Under the pieces are notes generated by a model. That model was given only the letters and a program-made list of their open reading frames with translations. It was not told the origin of the DNA and ran no database searches. This document shows positions 30,431-42,727 of a stretch of DNA of 64,000 nucleotides, in pieces. Position 1 is the stretch's first letter. Each line of letters starts with the position of its first letter. The DNA is taken from NCBI RefSeq assembly GCF_921293095.1, contig NC_060249.1, forward strand, positions 86,935,907 to 86,999,906. Direction: 5' to 3'. Made by a program: the position numbers and the translations under genes. This stretch comes from Ischnura elegans. Lineage: Eukaryota; Arthropoda; Insecta; Odonata; Coenagrionidae.

Positions 30431-33400
30431 AGAAAGATGCGGGTCATGGGAGAAAGAATAAAAGCGAAAACAAATGAGACCACTCAATCCCTTTTCCCAA
30501 ATCCAGTCCCATATTAATGTATTGCAATGGCGAAGGGGGACGATCGGGTCGAACACACCGCCTGGCACCTGGCCCCGTTCCGCCCAAATTGGATTGTGTG
30601 CGGAAACGTCTAGCAAATTGCCTTCATAAATATTTTACAGTCGTTTCCCGGTGAGGGAGTGAAGCTCTACGAGGGGCTAGTAGTATCGCGGCAGTCGGTA
30701 GTATTGTGTTGGTATGCTTTGCGCGCGACCGCCGCCACTAATTTCCATGCAACCGCCTCGTACCCGCAACAAGTACCCATCCACTCTGGCGTGATGATAG
30801 AAGCGTCTGCTGATTCTATGCCGTTGCCCACGCAATCGAGATATCGGGATATTGAAATTTAAAGCATTCGCATGTTTGTAAAATGTGTGCAGCGATCATT
30901 ATCGAAGCACGTCCGTTTATGTGTCGCCTCCCTTTTGGCACGAATTTTCAGCTGATTCCATTTTCAACACGTATCGCACACCATCATAAATTCAACCCTA
31001 CGTAAATTTCCGTGAGGAAAATAAAACTTGATGACTTTTGAGCGAAGGCTCTTCGGATCTGCTGTAAAATGCCCAGGTGTTTACGCCATACAGATTCCTT
31101 AGCATGCAAGGAAAATTGATAGCATTTCAAGAACCTATGTTTTTAAACCATCATAACATAAAATAACTGCTTTCAAATTTTTACAATTAATCAAAAGTCT
31201 TAGTTAAATGGAAACAATTTTATACAAGAGAAATATTGTGATTAAGTGGTAATATGTGATTTTAAGTGGAGTGATAAATTCTTCGTCATACGTGAATTTC
31301 CTTGAACAAATCAAGACTTAACTATTTAAAATATGCAGGTATGAAAATATCTTTTATATTTCAATCTATAGTACTTAAATGTTTTTGGCATGATACAATA
31401 GAGAATTTTTAGCATGAGGATGACTTTAGGATACCATTGCATGACAAAAACCATGGATGGAATTTATGAAATATGGACTCCACCTCACAACATAATTTTT
31501 CTAATTTCTGTTCAAATTTATTCAGCATGGATCTGCATTGCTGCATTGCCCGCAAAAAATTACTTGTACAATATTTAAGTAGATTGCATGAAAGCATTTA
31601 GGTGTCGAATCTACCAATTTCACTTTGCATAACAGGGGTGTGAAGTAGAGAACTCCAGTCCAACATTGTATTTAAAGCGTACATTTGCACCTACACCTAC
31701 ACATAGCAGCTGCGTAGACAACCTCGGAGAACACACTTTTTAGCACAATTCATGTTTATTTGTTCATCCTAGTCACCATTGATTCCCTCGCTTTTTTCGA
31801 CGGACATCCGTCAGGATCTGATGCGCATGCAACGGAATAAATTTTCGAAGAAAATTTCCAGCCCGGTATTTTGGCTAGGGCACTTTTTGGGGGAGGGGGG
31901 AGATATTTATGAGCTCCCCATCCGAGATCGAATAATGCATTCCAGGAATTTCGGGGCGAATTACCCCTTCCCCGCTTTCCGTGCTTAAAACCACTCCCTC
32001 ACCACTACCGCGGTCCCCAGCCATGTCCCAGCTCCAACTCACAACGTTAATGCATCTCACTCCCACCCAAATTTCAGTGCTCCTCTCTTTTCCATTTCGC
32101 GTACCCAAAGCGCACTGCCGTGTTACCGTAATTCGATAGTAATCAAATCTTACGCTGTTTTATTTTTATAATCCAATCACGATGCGATTGGAAGCGAGGG
32201 GCGACCAAAAGAGGGCATATCGCTGCGGGATATTGGAGTTCATGGTTGACGGTAAATGGAGAGGCTCTAAATTATCAGTATCGTAATTTTTTTCATGATA
32301 ATACGTTGATATGGTTCGGTGTTCATCTTTTTTTCGTTTTTTCCTCTCCCGTTCATCAATGTATACGGGAAACTCTCCTACAAGCACGATGGGGTTGTAT
32401 TTTTAAGTTTAATAATTTTTATTGGATTGAAAAGCCAGATTTTATGCTTTTTAATTATATCCACGAGATGATTTTATGGAAATAATCGTTGCTGCCTTCA
32501 AATTTCCTGAGTTTTTATTACCTGGTATTTGCTTGAGAAAACCATAGGGTAGGAGTATATGAAAAAAGATACGGTGCGTAAGTTGCGTATAAAAATAAAT
32601 GGGTCCTTATATCGCTGATTCTTGATCATTGGCAACTCGGAATGCTAGGTAGCGAAGACCATTTTTTATAAAGATATGAGGCAAACCATTAAATTTATCG
32701 GATTTTTGAGCTATTCGATTCTTAAGAATCTAGTTTTATGGACTCTAATGCGAATGAGGTTTTTCTGCACATTTGGTAGATTCCTCATTTAATCGCGAAC
32801 TAGGAAAAATAATTTATCAATTAGATACCTATTCATTAGTGATTTTTTAGTTTTGCAGCTGTAAAGATCAATTTTTTCAATATTTCTGTTAAAATGCATG
32901 AATAGTCTGTACCATGTTCCTAATATACAAAAATGACGAAAATTTCGAATTTTATTTTTTAATTGTTACCTATAGTGTATGTACGGCTTTTTTTATTACT
33001 GTCGAAAACTTTGCTAAAGGTCATTAATCTTATGCTTTCGATATTTTTCATGTCACTTTTTAAAATCTACTGTCGATATTCTATTGTAGTATGTCAAAAT
33101 TGAACATCCAATTTCATTTCACGAAACAGTGATGTTGAAATGCCCGTTAGCAAGATTACATTTAGTACAATATGATAAATTAGCTGAAAAATGATTTTCT
33201 AATATATTTGATTCGGAACATGACATTTCATGCCTGCAGATAAATTATATCAATAATGCATAATGAGTAACCATGTTTTCGTTCTGAAATACTTATCAGT
33301 TATTATAATTAGAGCCGGAAATGTTATAGGAAATTAGGGTTTCAATAACTCGCGTTAATATTTATTTTCGAAAGAGTTCTATCAATTTCCATAGGGAAAG

Positions 33401-34874
33401 TTTTGCTAAAATTTTAGTGAGTGATTAGATTTGTTTAATACCACAGCTATATTAGATATATTCTGCATTATTTTGCTAATCACATGCTTTACGCTGTGTA
33501 GTCTTTTACAATTCTTTCCAGGAATGTGTAGTCCCCGAAAAAATGTATGATGTTAGGTATTAACCGATGATCTTAAGCTGAAATATACGAAACATGTAAA
33601 ATGCATAAATACGAACATACAAAAGTTAACTCATGTATATGAAAATGTATATATTTCAGCCTTAAAAATATTATCACCAATTGAGTGCCTTTTATTTTTG
33701 CTCAAACTTTAAGCTCTGAATGCATTTGAACTTTAATAAAAGTGCTTTAATATTTTATGAACAAAACGAAGTTAGTAAGTTGAAATGAAAATGAATGCCT
33801 CACATGAAAAATGGAGATAAAAATAAGAAATTAATTATCTTATTACTCTGATGTGGTCTTGCGAAAGAGTTCGGCAGCCTTGAGTGAAGGAAAATTTCGA
33901 ATAAGGTTCTTCCTTGGGCAAATAAGTTCCTTAGGCTCGTGCGACGCTGAGAACTGGTTCATTTACTGAGAGGTGTATTTCATTGAAAGAGTTCAGCTGA
34001 GCAAAGGGGAAGATGGATTTCGACGATAATTAATTGTTCCCCGTTTGGACCATGTATCGTTACCTTAAAAGAAAACAAACGCAAAATTTTCCGCTCACTT
34101 TTTATGACTTGATGACGTCGTTAGAGTTCCGGTTGTATAACTTGTTCACGAAGAACTGCTCAATTTCGGAGAGAATCTTTTACAAGGGAGTAAAACCTGT
34201 TTAACACGGAACAAGAAGTTGTACATCTCGATAAAGCATATCTTTCTCAATTGGGCGTCCAATTTTTATCTAGAATTTTAGAGCCATATCGCCACCTATC
34301 GACCGATTTCCGCCCACGTTATTGAAATTCACGGCCACACACGATCCATTTTAAAATGCATGTTCTTATGTGGATAAGCTTGCGCAATTACGTTCCCCGT
34401 GTGGAAAGGGCTTAAACAACAATGGAACACCCAAAAACTGGGGAGTAGCTTAGTAACGGTAGCACTTTCGGCGTGAGTTCGTGACGTCACCTATCTAGGA
34501 AAGGGTGACGTCAGAAATCTACTCCAATCTAGTTAAGGTAGATAAAGCGCCTCAGTAAAAGTTACAAAACTTTGATGAAAAATTTGGTCACATATTCTTC
34601 AAAAGACGAAATTTTAACTATCCAAGAAAAAGGCATAATTGGATTCCCATGTGCCTTTTTTGGGACAATTGGCGGTAACATTTGGATAATTTAACATGAA
34701 ATCTTATGGAGAAATTTGGCTTTTTTGAGCTAGCGAAGCTGTTTCCAGCAAGAATTTGTTGAGACGGCACTCATTAGAAGCAAAAGTTTTGAAAAATCGG
34801 AATATGAACTTGAAAGTATAAGTCCATGATGAAATAATAAAGATGTATGATTTAAGGTTTTCCCGGCGTTTCAG
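30431..34874. other. No gene recognised
   Basis: About 4.4 kb of AT-rich DNA. GC-richer spots at 30640-30850 and 31860-32110 hold only short motif-free frames. Confidence 0.5.
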
Positions 34875-35066
34875 GTGCAGAATAGTTTCTCGGGTTTACC
34901 ACCGTTTGATATTTTCCATGTCTACCGACGTTTCAAGCAGCGACTTTCTGTTCATCCTCAGGGCATCTTAGGAATATCTCCTGAGGATGAACAGCAGGTC
35001 GCTTCTCGAAATATCGGGAGACATGGAAAACATCAACCAGTGGAAAACCCGAAAACATTTCTGCAA
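34875..35066. repeat. Large fold-back hairpin with CGAAAC-type arms
   Basis: Arms 34875-34962 and 34980-35066 pair over ~87 bp with mismatches around a 17-bp loop. The right arm reads CTGAGGATGAACAG..GTCGC, CTCGAAATATCGGGAGACAT, GTGGAAAACCCGAAAACATT. The left arm gives the same order inverted. The half copy at 25200-25345 and the stretch beside the Penelope-like element (19480-19580, minus) share this organisation. Confidence 0.82.
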
Positions 35067-35533
35067 ACTAGAAATATATTTGTGATAACTGGCTAGGCGG
35101 CAGGGAATCTCTAGTACCAGCATCACAAAACGAAAACCACAACACCGACTTCGCCCAAATTGCGCAAATGTATTTAGTTTCCCGACTTTTACATATGCCT
35201 TGCATATATTTTGTTTATAAATAAATATGTTTATTCAGGATTTACTCCTTGGATTGTGAATATTTAGCCAAAGCTGTCGTCAACAGGTCTGTGTTCAAAG
35301 GCTCTAAACAGTGTTGAAACTAGTTAAGTTGACTACTCAAAAAAAAAAAAAAGAGAGGAGAATGGAATGTTATCAGATGTCAAGTCTGAGTTCCAGTCTA
35401 TTCCATTCTCCTCTTTTCTATGCCTTTATTCCGTAAGACTTTTACAGAAATTGGGGTTCCTTTAACATTTAACCCCCTATTAAATTAAGTTACAATTGCT
35501 TTAATCAAAAGAAAAATAATATGTTAGAGAGAA

Positions 35534-35564
<31 letters not shown>

Positions 35565-35759
35565 ACTACTGTAAATAACCATTAAATATCATTTTTTACG
35601 TTTCCATTGTGTTGAGGTGTAAAATTACCCTCGCACTTCATACCAAATTTTTTTGGCCACTCTTTTGCGTAAATAGTAGTTAGCTCGAGTACATCACTTG
35701 ACTTCAGCAGATGCCGCTCTAACCACCGTAAAGGCCATCGATTTTGGATCGTGGATAGG
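35067..35759. other. Spacer with short hairpin and a 26-nt poly-T run
   Basis: A 15-bp perfect inverted pair AGAGGAGAATGGAAT / ATTCCATTCTCCTCT lies at about 35354-35416, just after a poly-A run. A 26-T tract follows at 35539-35564, possibly a retroposon tail on the minus strand. No gene. Confidence 0.55.
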
Positions 35760-36155
35760 TTGAAAAGTAGGCAACGAATCGTAAAAAACTGCTACGGGCG
35801 TACAGACAGCGTTAACTAGATGTTAAGCAAATTAGGCTGGGAGCCGCTGGAGGCTCGGAGGCTTACATTGCTTGAACAATTGAGAATGGATATTTTTGAG
35901 AGCGACACGGAGAACATAATATTATAGCCCCACTATATTTCCTGGTCCGACAAAAGCGATGAATTAAGAGAGATGTTTTGTCTGATGGATAGATATGGGA
36001 ATCAGTTTTTCCCCCGAACCATAAAGGACTTTAATAAATGCTAGTCGTAATTTCGTTAGAGCATTTCCTTTTCTGTGTAAATGGCTGGTGTCTTAACACC
36101 CGCTGCCACACGCCTTTTAGGCAGCTTGCTGGATAGTATGTAGATGTAGATAAAT
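35760..36155 (+). mobile_element. LINE 3' end (L2/CR1-like), decayed
   Basis: The frame from about 35769 reads with two stops through MLSKLGWEPLEARRLTLLEQ and YGNQFFPRTIKDFNKC, the typical C-terminal segment after the reverse transcriptase in CR1/L2-type LINEs. It ends at about 36044. A 3' UTR follows with GCTGCCACACGCC..TTTAGGCAGC, ending in TATGTAGATGTAGATAA, a short (GTAGAT)n tail. The same tail and UTR occur at 38128-38200. 5' truncated and non-functional. Confidence 0.75.
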
Positions 36156-36324
36156 CAAGAAATGGAAAATTATGGGTCTCATAATTTTTTAAACAATACA
36201 ACTATCGACAATAATTTAAAAATTGGTGAACGCGCCCATTCTATAGTTATCCGACCACAGAGGAATATTCAGAATGAGAGCAAAGGAATCTTAAGGTGGA
36301 TAGGGGTAACGTGGACGGTGAGCC

Positions 36325-36396
36325 GTATAAACGTGACTCGCCCCCTTTGGTCTCGCAGGTATATAAACGTGACTCGCCCCCTTTGGTCTCGCAGGT
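36325..36396 (+). repeat. Two-copy 36-bp tandem repeat
   Basis: TATAAACGTGACTCGCCCCC..GTCTCGCAGG is repeated exactly with a period of 36 bp. Because 36 is a multiple of three, the repeat stays open in the frames that cross it, but no protein is recognised. Confidence 0.85.
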
Positions 36397-36946
36397 AACG
36401 GAGAGGAGAGAATTTGGAGGCTCCACCACCCTCCTTCTGTTCCTATCTGTCCCTTTCTTCCGGCCGCCTTGCTCCTCGTTTCCACATGATAGTCACGTAA
36501 CTGGTGAGCCCAAGTGTCGCCCTCGAGCACGTAGCCCAAGGAGATGTGGCCTAGGCAGTGGAGGGGAAAAAATGTATCCTCCTCTATAAACCCTTCTCTC
36601 CAGAGTCCACAGAAAAAAGTAAACGAATGGTTACTCATTCAGGCTAAGTCATTCATATCTCCTTGAGAAATGTGGTCTCACCTTCATACGTTCTCCTTTT
36701 GAACCGATGCCGCCTACATTTAAGGCGCTAAGACTCATGCTTATGGCCAGTGTAGTCCGGTATAATATCCCGCTAAAACGCCTGACCCTAGGAGGCCGGA
36801 GGGGATCAGAGTGGATTCACTTCTACACCCTCTTTAAGTTTTTAACTGAAGCTACTACTTTAAAAATCATAGCGGCGGATATGATTCTTTTCGAGGGTGA
36901 CTTCATTAATATTTTGTTGTAAAATGAGGAGCTTAATTTCAACTTA

Positions 36947-37451
36947 AGCCCGCGTGACACTTTCCAATTTATTGGCCAATAAATCGGCACGCAATATTGT
37001 TTTAAATATTGGGCGTTTCGTACCGTACGACACGCATCAATATTTGCACCAACATTGGTCACAATAGTATTCTAATGTCCCGCTAGAGAACGCCACTGTA
37101 TTTCGATGATTATACGCTGTATAAGCATGCGTGTGATTGGTACGCTTCAATAAATAGGGAAACAACATCTTTCGTCCACATGGTAGAAACTACTAGCGAA
37201 TTTTCGAAAGAAAACAATGTTTTACCGGCAAACCTAGTGTTTTGCAAAGAGCTTCTTGTTTTGGCCGCTAGGAGTCAACAAAACTTACTCCTGTTTGGAG
37301 ATTGGCCGCGAGAAAATAGAACCTGTTTTAAATTCCAAATTGGGCAATAAATTGTGTCCAATATTGTGAAAAGGATATGGGACTAGAAATTGTTGTGTGT
37401 CTGTTGGACCACAATCCAATAACCAATAAATTGGGAAGTGTCATACGGGCT
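36947..37451. mobile_element. 505-bp MITE with TTA duplication (Harbinger-like)
   Basis: The ends AGCCCGCGTGACACTTTCCA and, inverted, AGCCCGTATGACACTTCCCA continue into ATTTATTGG on both sides (~29-bp inverted repeats). TTA flanks both ends (36944-36946 and 37452-37454). The 3-bp TTA duplication fits PIF/Harbinger. There is no coding capacity. It is unrelated in sequence to the Harbinger at 6516-9787. Confidence 0.8.
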
Positions 37452-37511
37452 TTATATGGGAAATAAATTGAAATCAAGCTTCTCATACTGAATACATATA
37501 TATTGAGACAT

Positions 37512-37692
37512 GGTGGTTGATGCAGACAACCGTTGAGGGAATTGCAGATGGCATGGAAGGTAAAGGAAGATCTCGAATGAAATACATGGAGCAGGTAAAG
37601 AAGGATGTGAAAGAGAAAAAATGCGTAAATCTGAAAATATCATTTGATAGAAGAGTTGAGTGGATAGCTTCATCAAACGAAGCTAACGATTG
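37512..37692 (+). pseudogene. Remnant of a non-LTR retrotransposon C-terminus
   Basis: The plus frame reads TVEGIADGMEGKGRSRMKYM, then EQVKKDV and FDRRVEWIASSNEAND. A basic G-R-x-R stretch followed by a D-R-x-x-W motif resembles the C-terminal tail after the RT domain in RTE/CR1-type LINEs. Only ~60 codons survive. Family assignment is tentative. Confidence 0.5.
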
Positions 37693-38127
37693 ATTGATGA
37701 CGATGTTAATGGGCAACATATCTGGATATAATGAAAAGTGAAGGCCCTAGCCTCATGTATAATTATTCGAAGAAGATATTTTCTCAGACGACGTGAATCA
37801 TATCCTTCGTATACAATCGTACTATAGAAGACGTGATCATGAGAGTAAAATAAAAGAAATAGACTGCAAAACAGAGAGATTTAAAATGTCATTCTTCCCT
37901 CTACTGTTAAGGATAGCAACGTTGTCTAAATTGATAGTATTAATGGCGTCACTCGCTAGGATGACTCATTGCGTGTTTATTCATAGTTCTAACCTTGCAT
38001 GTATTTGCTATAGGAAATACTAACCATTAGCAATTTTTTAATGAATAAGGAGGTATATTTTCCTAGTGTGCGTAATATTTCTATGACCTTGCGGTGTGCA
38101 TATGGCGATCCACTTACATGCAGATGC

Positions 38128-38200
38128 TGGTGATTTGTAGCCCCCTGCCAAACACCCTAAAGGTGGCTTTCAGGGTATTATGTAGATGTAGATGAAAATT
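38128..38200 (+). mobile_element. LINE 3' UTR fragment with (GTAGAT)n tail
   Basis: GCTGGTG..CCCCTGCCAAACACC..TAAAGGTGGC..AGGGTATTATGTAGATGTAGATG parallels the UTR at 36088-36155. Only the UTR is present, as expected of a strongly 5'-truncated insertion. Confidence 0.7.
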
Positions 38201-41200
38201 TGAAATCATAATTATTTTAACGATAATAGCCATTAGTTGGTCTCTCGATCACTTATTTTGGAAAAAATATATTTTCCCCAGTGATTATATGGCTTACGCA
38301 GAAGTAATCCCAGGAAAAGATGAATTTTTGGAACGATATCGAGGAAAAATGTGTGTCTGCGCGGATATAAAAAATTTTAAAGCAATATCGCCAATAAATA
38401 TTCACAACCAAGCCAAGAGCCTAGAGAAAGGGTAACTTTAATTTATTCCAGGAATTAGGTTAACAAAAGATCAATGTTTCAAGATCCACGTAAAAAATCA
38501 ATCCGCATGAATTTATTTTAGAATTAAAAATTGCCGTGATTAATGTGCTTTTCCATTTCCTAATGAGTTCACTCGAATGTAGTGATAACGTATGCCATGC
38601 ACCCAACTTCTGAGAAGCATCGTCATAATAAACGCTATTTCGAGTTTTACTTGCTCCCGTATTTGATTAAATTTGTGGTCCATTTCTGGCAGCAAAAATT
38701 GAAACTCGGCTAAATGTTACCAGATTAATCATTAATGTAATGCTACATTCATGAGAGGTATTTTTATGCACAAGTCTAAACAAATGAAAATAAACCGGTC
38801 GTTTTTAAGACCTGAGACCCATTACGAGGCCAAAGTCTGGATGCATGACGCCCCATTTTTCACCATGTTTCATTGCTTTGGTGGTGCAAATGCAATCGAC
38901 CGAAATTCCAGCTTTTGTTCCCGCCCGACCCTTTCTCTGGAGAGTGAGCCTGCAAATGCCTACTACACGTCATCCCGGCGCTGAATGTGACTGACATAAC
39001 TTACGGTGGCGTTCGCAGCGTGCAATTTTATATGCATATATAACACAGACTCGCGTTCACGTGTACTAGGACATAAACGCGCTGTTTGGTTGGACGTACG
39101 GCATTAAATCGACCATGCGCTGTAATCGATGCGATGGCTGAGTCACGCATAGTTTCGGTCGGAATAATAAGGCCTATCGTGTACGGGCTTGATTTTATGA
39201 CGGACTACGAGCTTCGCAGTATCTTGCGCTGCTTATCTCAATCCGAATGGTGGGAACTTGCCGTATGAAGAGAAATACATTTCACTTTTCGCGATAGCGT
39301 TTTGCTTTGTTTACAAAAACTGTTTAATTTCATTCTTTTGTGGTCCGTATTTCTGTGTTGTAACATTTTTGCTGTTTTCTGTTACATATTTATTTTCTTT
39401 GACTGGTTATATTTATAAGGGAATTAAGCTACAATAGAATTTTTATCGCTTAAGCTTTTCATTTCTTTTGGTAGATATTGTTAGAATAAGGCGTGTTAGT
39501 AAAAAAAATAATACCTTCCGGCCGTGTTTTTTGCATAAATGAAATTATTATTTTTTCTATTAAAAATCACAATAAATGCGTTTCAGCTGGGAGTATCTAC
39601 TATTGAATTCGGATACGTACTTTAATGAAGAGAATAGATAAAGTTAATAGAGATAGAGTTAAATAATATTTTTTTAAACATAAGCGAGCATAAAATATTT
39701 ATTTATACTGGTATCAATGAAGAATAAATGATTACAAGAATCCGTTTTTACATTTAAATATTTATTTTAATTAAAAATTGACCAAATTTTGTTTTTATTT
39801 ATATAAGCCATTATATAATGCTGAGACATACCTATTTTATTTTGTAACACCAAATTGAAGAACATTTTTATATCAAATTAATATATAAATCTAGTTTACC
39901 GTTTAACATTTCCCAGTATCAGTTATTGATCACGTATCCGAATCCGAAGCGTTTTATTGCTCGACGGGAGGCTTCTATGAACTCCAAATTTCCATTTTCA
40001 ATATGTAGTTTTAAAATAGTTTTATTTTGTGAACTAGATAAAAAATATTCTGGTAATATAATATAATATATAGTAAATATGGTATTCTAAACCTGTATCA
40101 CATCTTTTCCTTGTTTCTCTTATGGATTACTCGGGGGCAATAAGCATCCATGTGTTCAAACGCTTATACATTTGATGAACCGAGGATTTTTTCAATTTTT
40201 AGGAGAATAATCAAAATTTGATGCATCATTCAGTTGAATGAATTCATTGAGCTCCGACAGATGCTTTGGGGCAGCATTATCAATGGTTATAAATCACTAA
40301 AGTTGCTGCTCATTGAATTCCCATGTACATTAATTCGTTTCGGGTGCATTTATAGGTAATATTCGACGTATAATTTGGTATTCTGTAGGAGCAAATGCTT
40401 TATTGATGGTATCAAAGATAGCGCATACTTTCGTTTTAACTGTATGCTTATGTGCATGCAAATTAATATTTTTGATACATTTTCGACTCCTATGTCTTCA
40501 GCAGTAAGGTTTTATATCTTAATGCCCGTTATGCTTGAATCTTATTTCCTCCTGAGAAAATTTCCTTAGTGAGAGTAGGTAGTTGCCTCCTTGGATCACA
40601 TGTGCATGGCTATTGAAGGGTGACTGAAGATGAATTTTCACATTCTCATTCATTATTTACGTTATAAAGTACAAATCATTTAATCTAGTCAAACCCCATA
40701 CTTATCTTCGGTTGAAATCATATATTCAATACTTTTTAGGTATTGCACTCTTCTCGCTAGCTAGCCATCAATTACTAATTGGAGTTTATGGATGGTTATG
40801 GGGAACCAGGGTGCGTTAATACTGTGCTGAAACATTATGATAAATTCTGTGTTTATGGTTCTTCATTATAGATGCAACACTTAAAGGCAGCCGATAATAT
40901 AAATTGTCGATCAGACTAGCTCTCTACCTCAGCAACTTCATCGTGAGTCATATTTTTATTCACTGAGTATAATTGCATATACCTAATTTATTTTTCTACC
41001 TGAGTTTTCTGTAATATAATACTCAGTATATATTTACATAACTTTTGTGATCCACTTTAGTTTTACAATTCAAGAATTTTCTGTTAAATATTGTGCAGTA
41101 TCCTTCATATTTACGTCACATTACAAGTTACAGCTATACCAATCTTATCCATTAGATTTAAATATAATCCCAAGGTATGCCAGACGAAAGATACTCTCAA

Positions 41201-41225
41201 TGTAGATACTCCATTATGTATGGGT
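38201..41225. other. No gene recognised
   Basis: About 3 kb, strongly AT-rich in 39300-40900. A GC-richer stretch at 38780-39250 has no recognisable coding motif. Confidence 0.5.
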
Positions 41226-41492
41226 GTTACCAGCATGCAATGCGAAATTTTGCTTCTTATTTCAATTTTGGCCTTTATGGAAATGAGTGCCAATACTATA
41301 CCCTCAATTATTCAGACGCATTTTATGGTAAAGCTTTTTTATCGATGTTTTTAAAGGTGTTTCCTTCTCAATTACGCGTACATGTTTCTGGTTTCCTTAT
41401 ACCCATATCCATGATAGTGCTACGCGTTCTATTGCAGATTGAAACGGAAATCGGGAGTCGTAACTCAACCTTGATGCCCTTAGGCACTCGAC
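41226..41492 (+). repeat. Tandem duplication, copy 1 (open in one frame)
   Basis: This ~265-bp segment is duplicated at 41856-42117. In the frame starting at 41237 both copies are open: here YFNFGLYGNECQYYTLNYSD, then FPSQLRVHVSGFLIPISMIV and QIETEIGSRNSTLMPLG. Of ~29 differences, about 14, 4 and 11 fall at codon positions 1, 2 and 3. That is fewer at position 2 but not a clean coding pattern. I do not recognise the product. Confidence 0.65.
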
Positions 41493-41855
41493 TGTCTGTG
41501 TTCACACCTGCGCTGCGCTGCCGTGTGGAGACGTGCTGGCGGTTTGCTCGCAGCATACTCTTCCGCGATAAACACGTCCGTGGCGATGCCGGAAGCTCTG
41601 AGCTGCAGCAACAAAGTGAGTCCCTGTGTTTCCCGGCTGCTGCCGCGTTACCATGTCAATATCCACAGGATGTTGCCCTCGCGAGAGACAGGGGGACAAT
41701 GCTCTAATTTTGATCGCTTGAATTGAGCGACGTTGCACCTCGAGAGCAATATTAACTCCCACTTCCTTGCGCAGCATAGGATATTAATACGGTTTCTATA
41801 ATAACTATTACGCTACCTAATATGTGCTGCAAATAGTTTCTCATGTGTACTTAAC

Positions 41856-42117
41856 TCAGTCTGCAGTACGAAATGCTGCTCCTCATTTCAATTTTGGCCT
41901 TTATGGAGATGATTGCCATTACTATATCCTCAAATATTCAGGCGCACTTTATGGTGAAGCTTTTGAATCAATATTTTTTAACGTGTTTCCTTCTCAATTA
42001 CGCATACATGTTACTGGTTTTCTTATAGCCATATCCATGATAGTGCTACGTCTCATATTGCAGATTGAAACGGAAATCGGGAGTCGTAATTCACCCCTGA
42101 TGCCCTTAGGCATCATT
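41856..42117 (+). repeat. Tandem duplication, copy 2 (open in one frame)
   Basis: Counterpart of 41226-41492, reading HFNFGLYGDDCHYYILKYSG, then FPSQLRIHVTGFLIAISMIV and QIETEIGSRNSPLMPLG in the same frame. A second duplicated block, TTTCATCAATGATAGGTGGA..AGTTTCGTTATCATTC, follows at 42130-42212 and recurs at 42646-42727. Confidence 0.65.
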
Positions 42118-42727
42118 TGTAGAGCAGGGTGGGAATTTCATCAATGATAGGTGGATGCAGTACTCAATATGAATAAATTTGCGAAGTTAAGTTTCGTTAT
42201 CATTCGGTCATCGTGTTTTTATAGCATATTTTTTTTAATGCCTTGCCACAACTGAGGATATAATTAGTGTTTCAACTGTTCCACATTCTTCAAAAAAGTA
42301 AGTTTTTTCGTCAATTTCTCTGTAATTATTCTTGATAATTGCATTTTGTAACATATGATTCCACCTAGATTACGCAACTCACTCTTGATGAAAATTTTGC
42401 ATAATATCCTGCATATAATGCTAGCGAATAAAAATTTTGGGGCAAGCATCGAATCTAATTCCTGAAAAATAATTTTAGCGGGAAATCCATAGCCGGATGT
42501 GTTTCATCATTTTGCAACGAGTGCTGCTAAGAAAAGAAAGTCTGCCAGAGGAGCGAATTAGGTACTTCTACGGATATATTTCAGCTGCATTCATCTTCGT
42601 TCCGCCGCTGCGTTGCTCTTTTGCTTTAGATCCTGCTTTGCAGGGCGAAAATTTCATCAATGATAGGTGGATACAGAACTCAATATGATTGAATTTGCGA
42701 AATTTAGTTTCGTTATCATTCAGTCAT

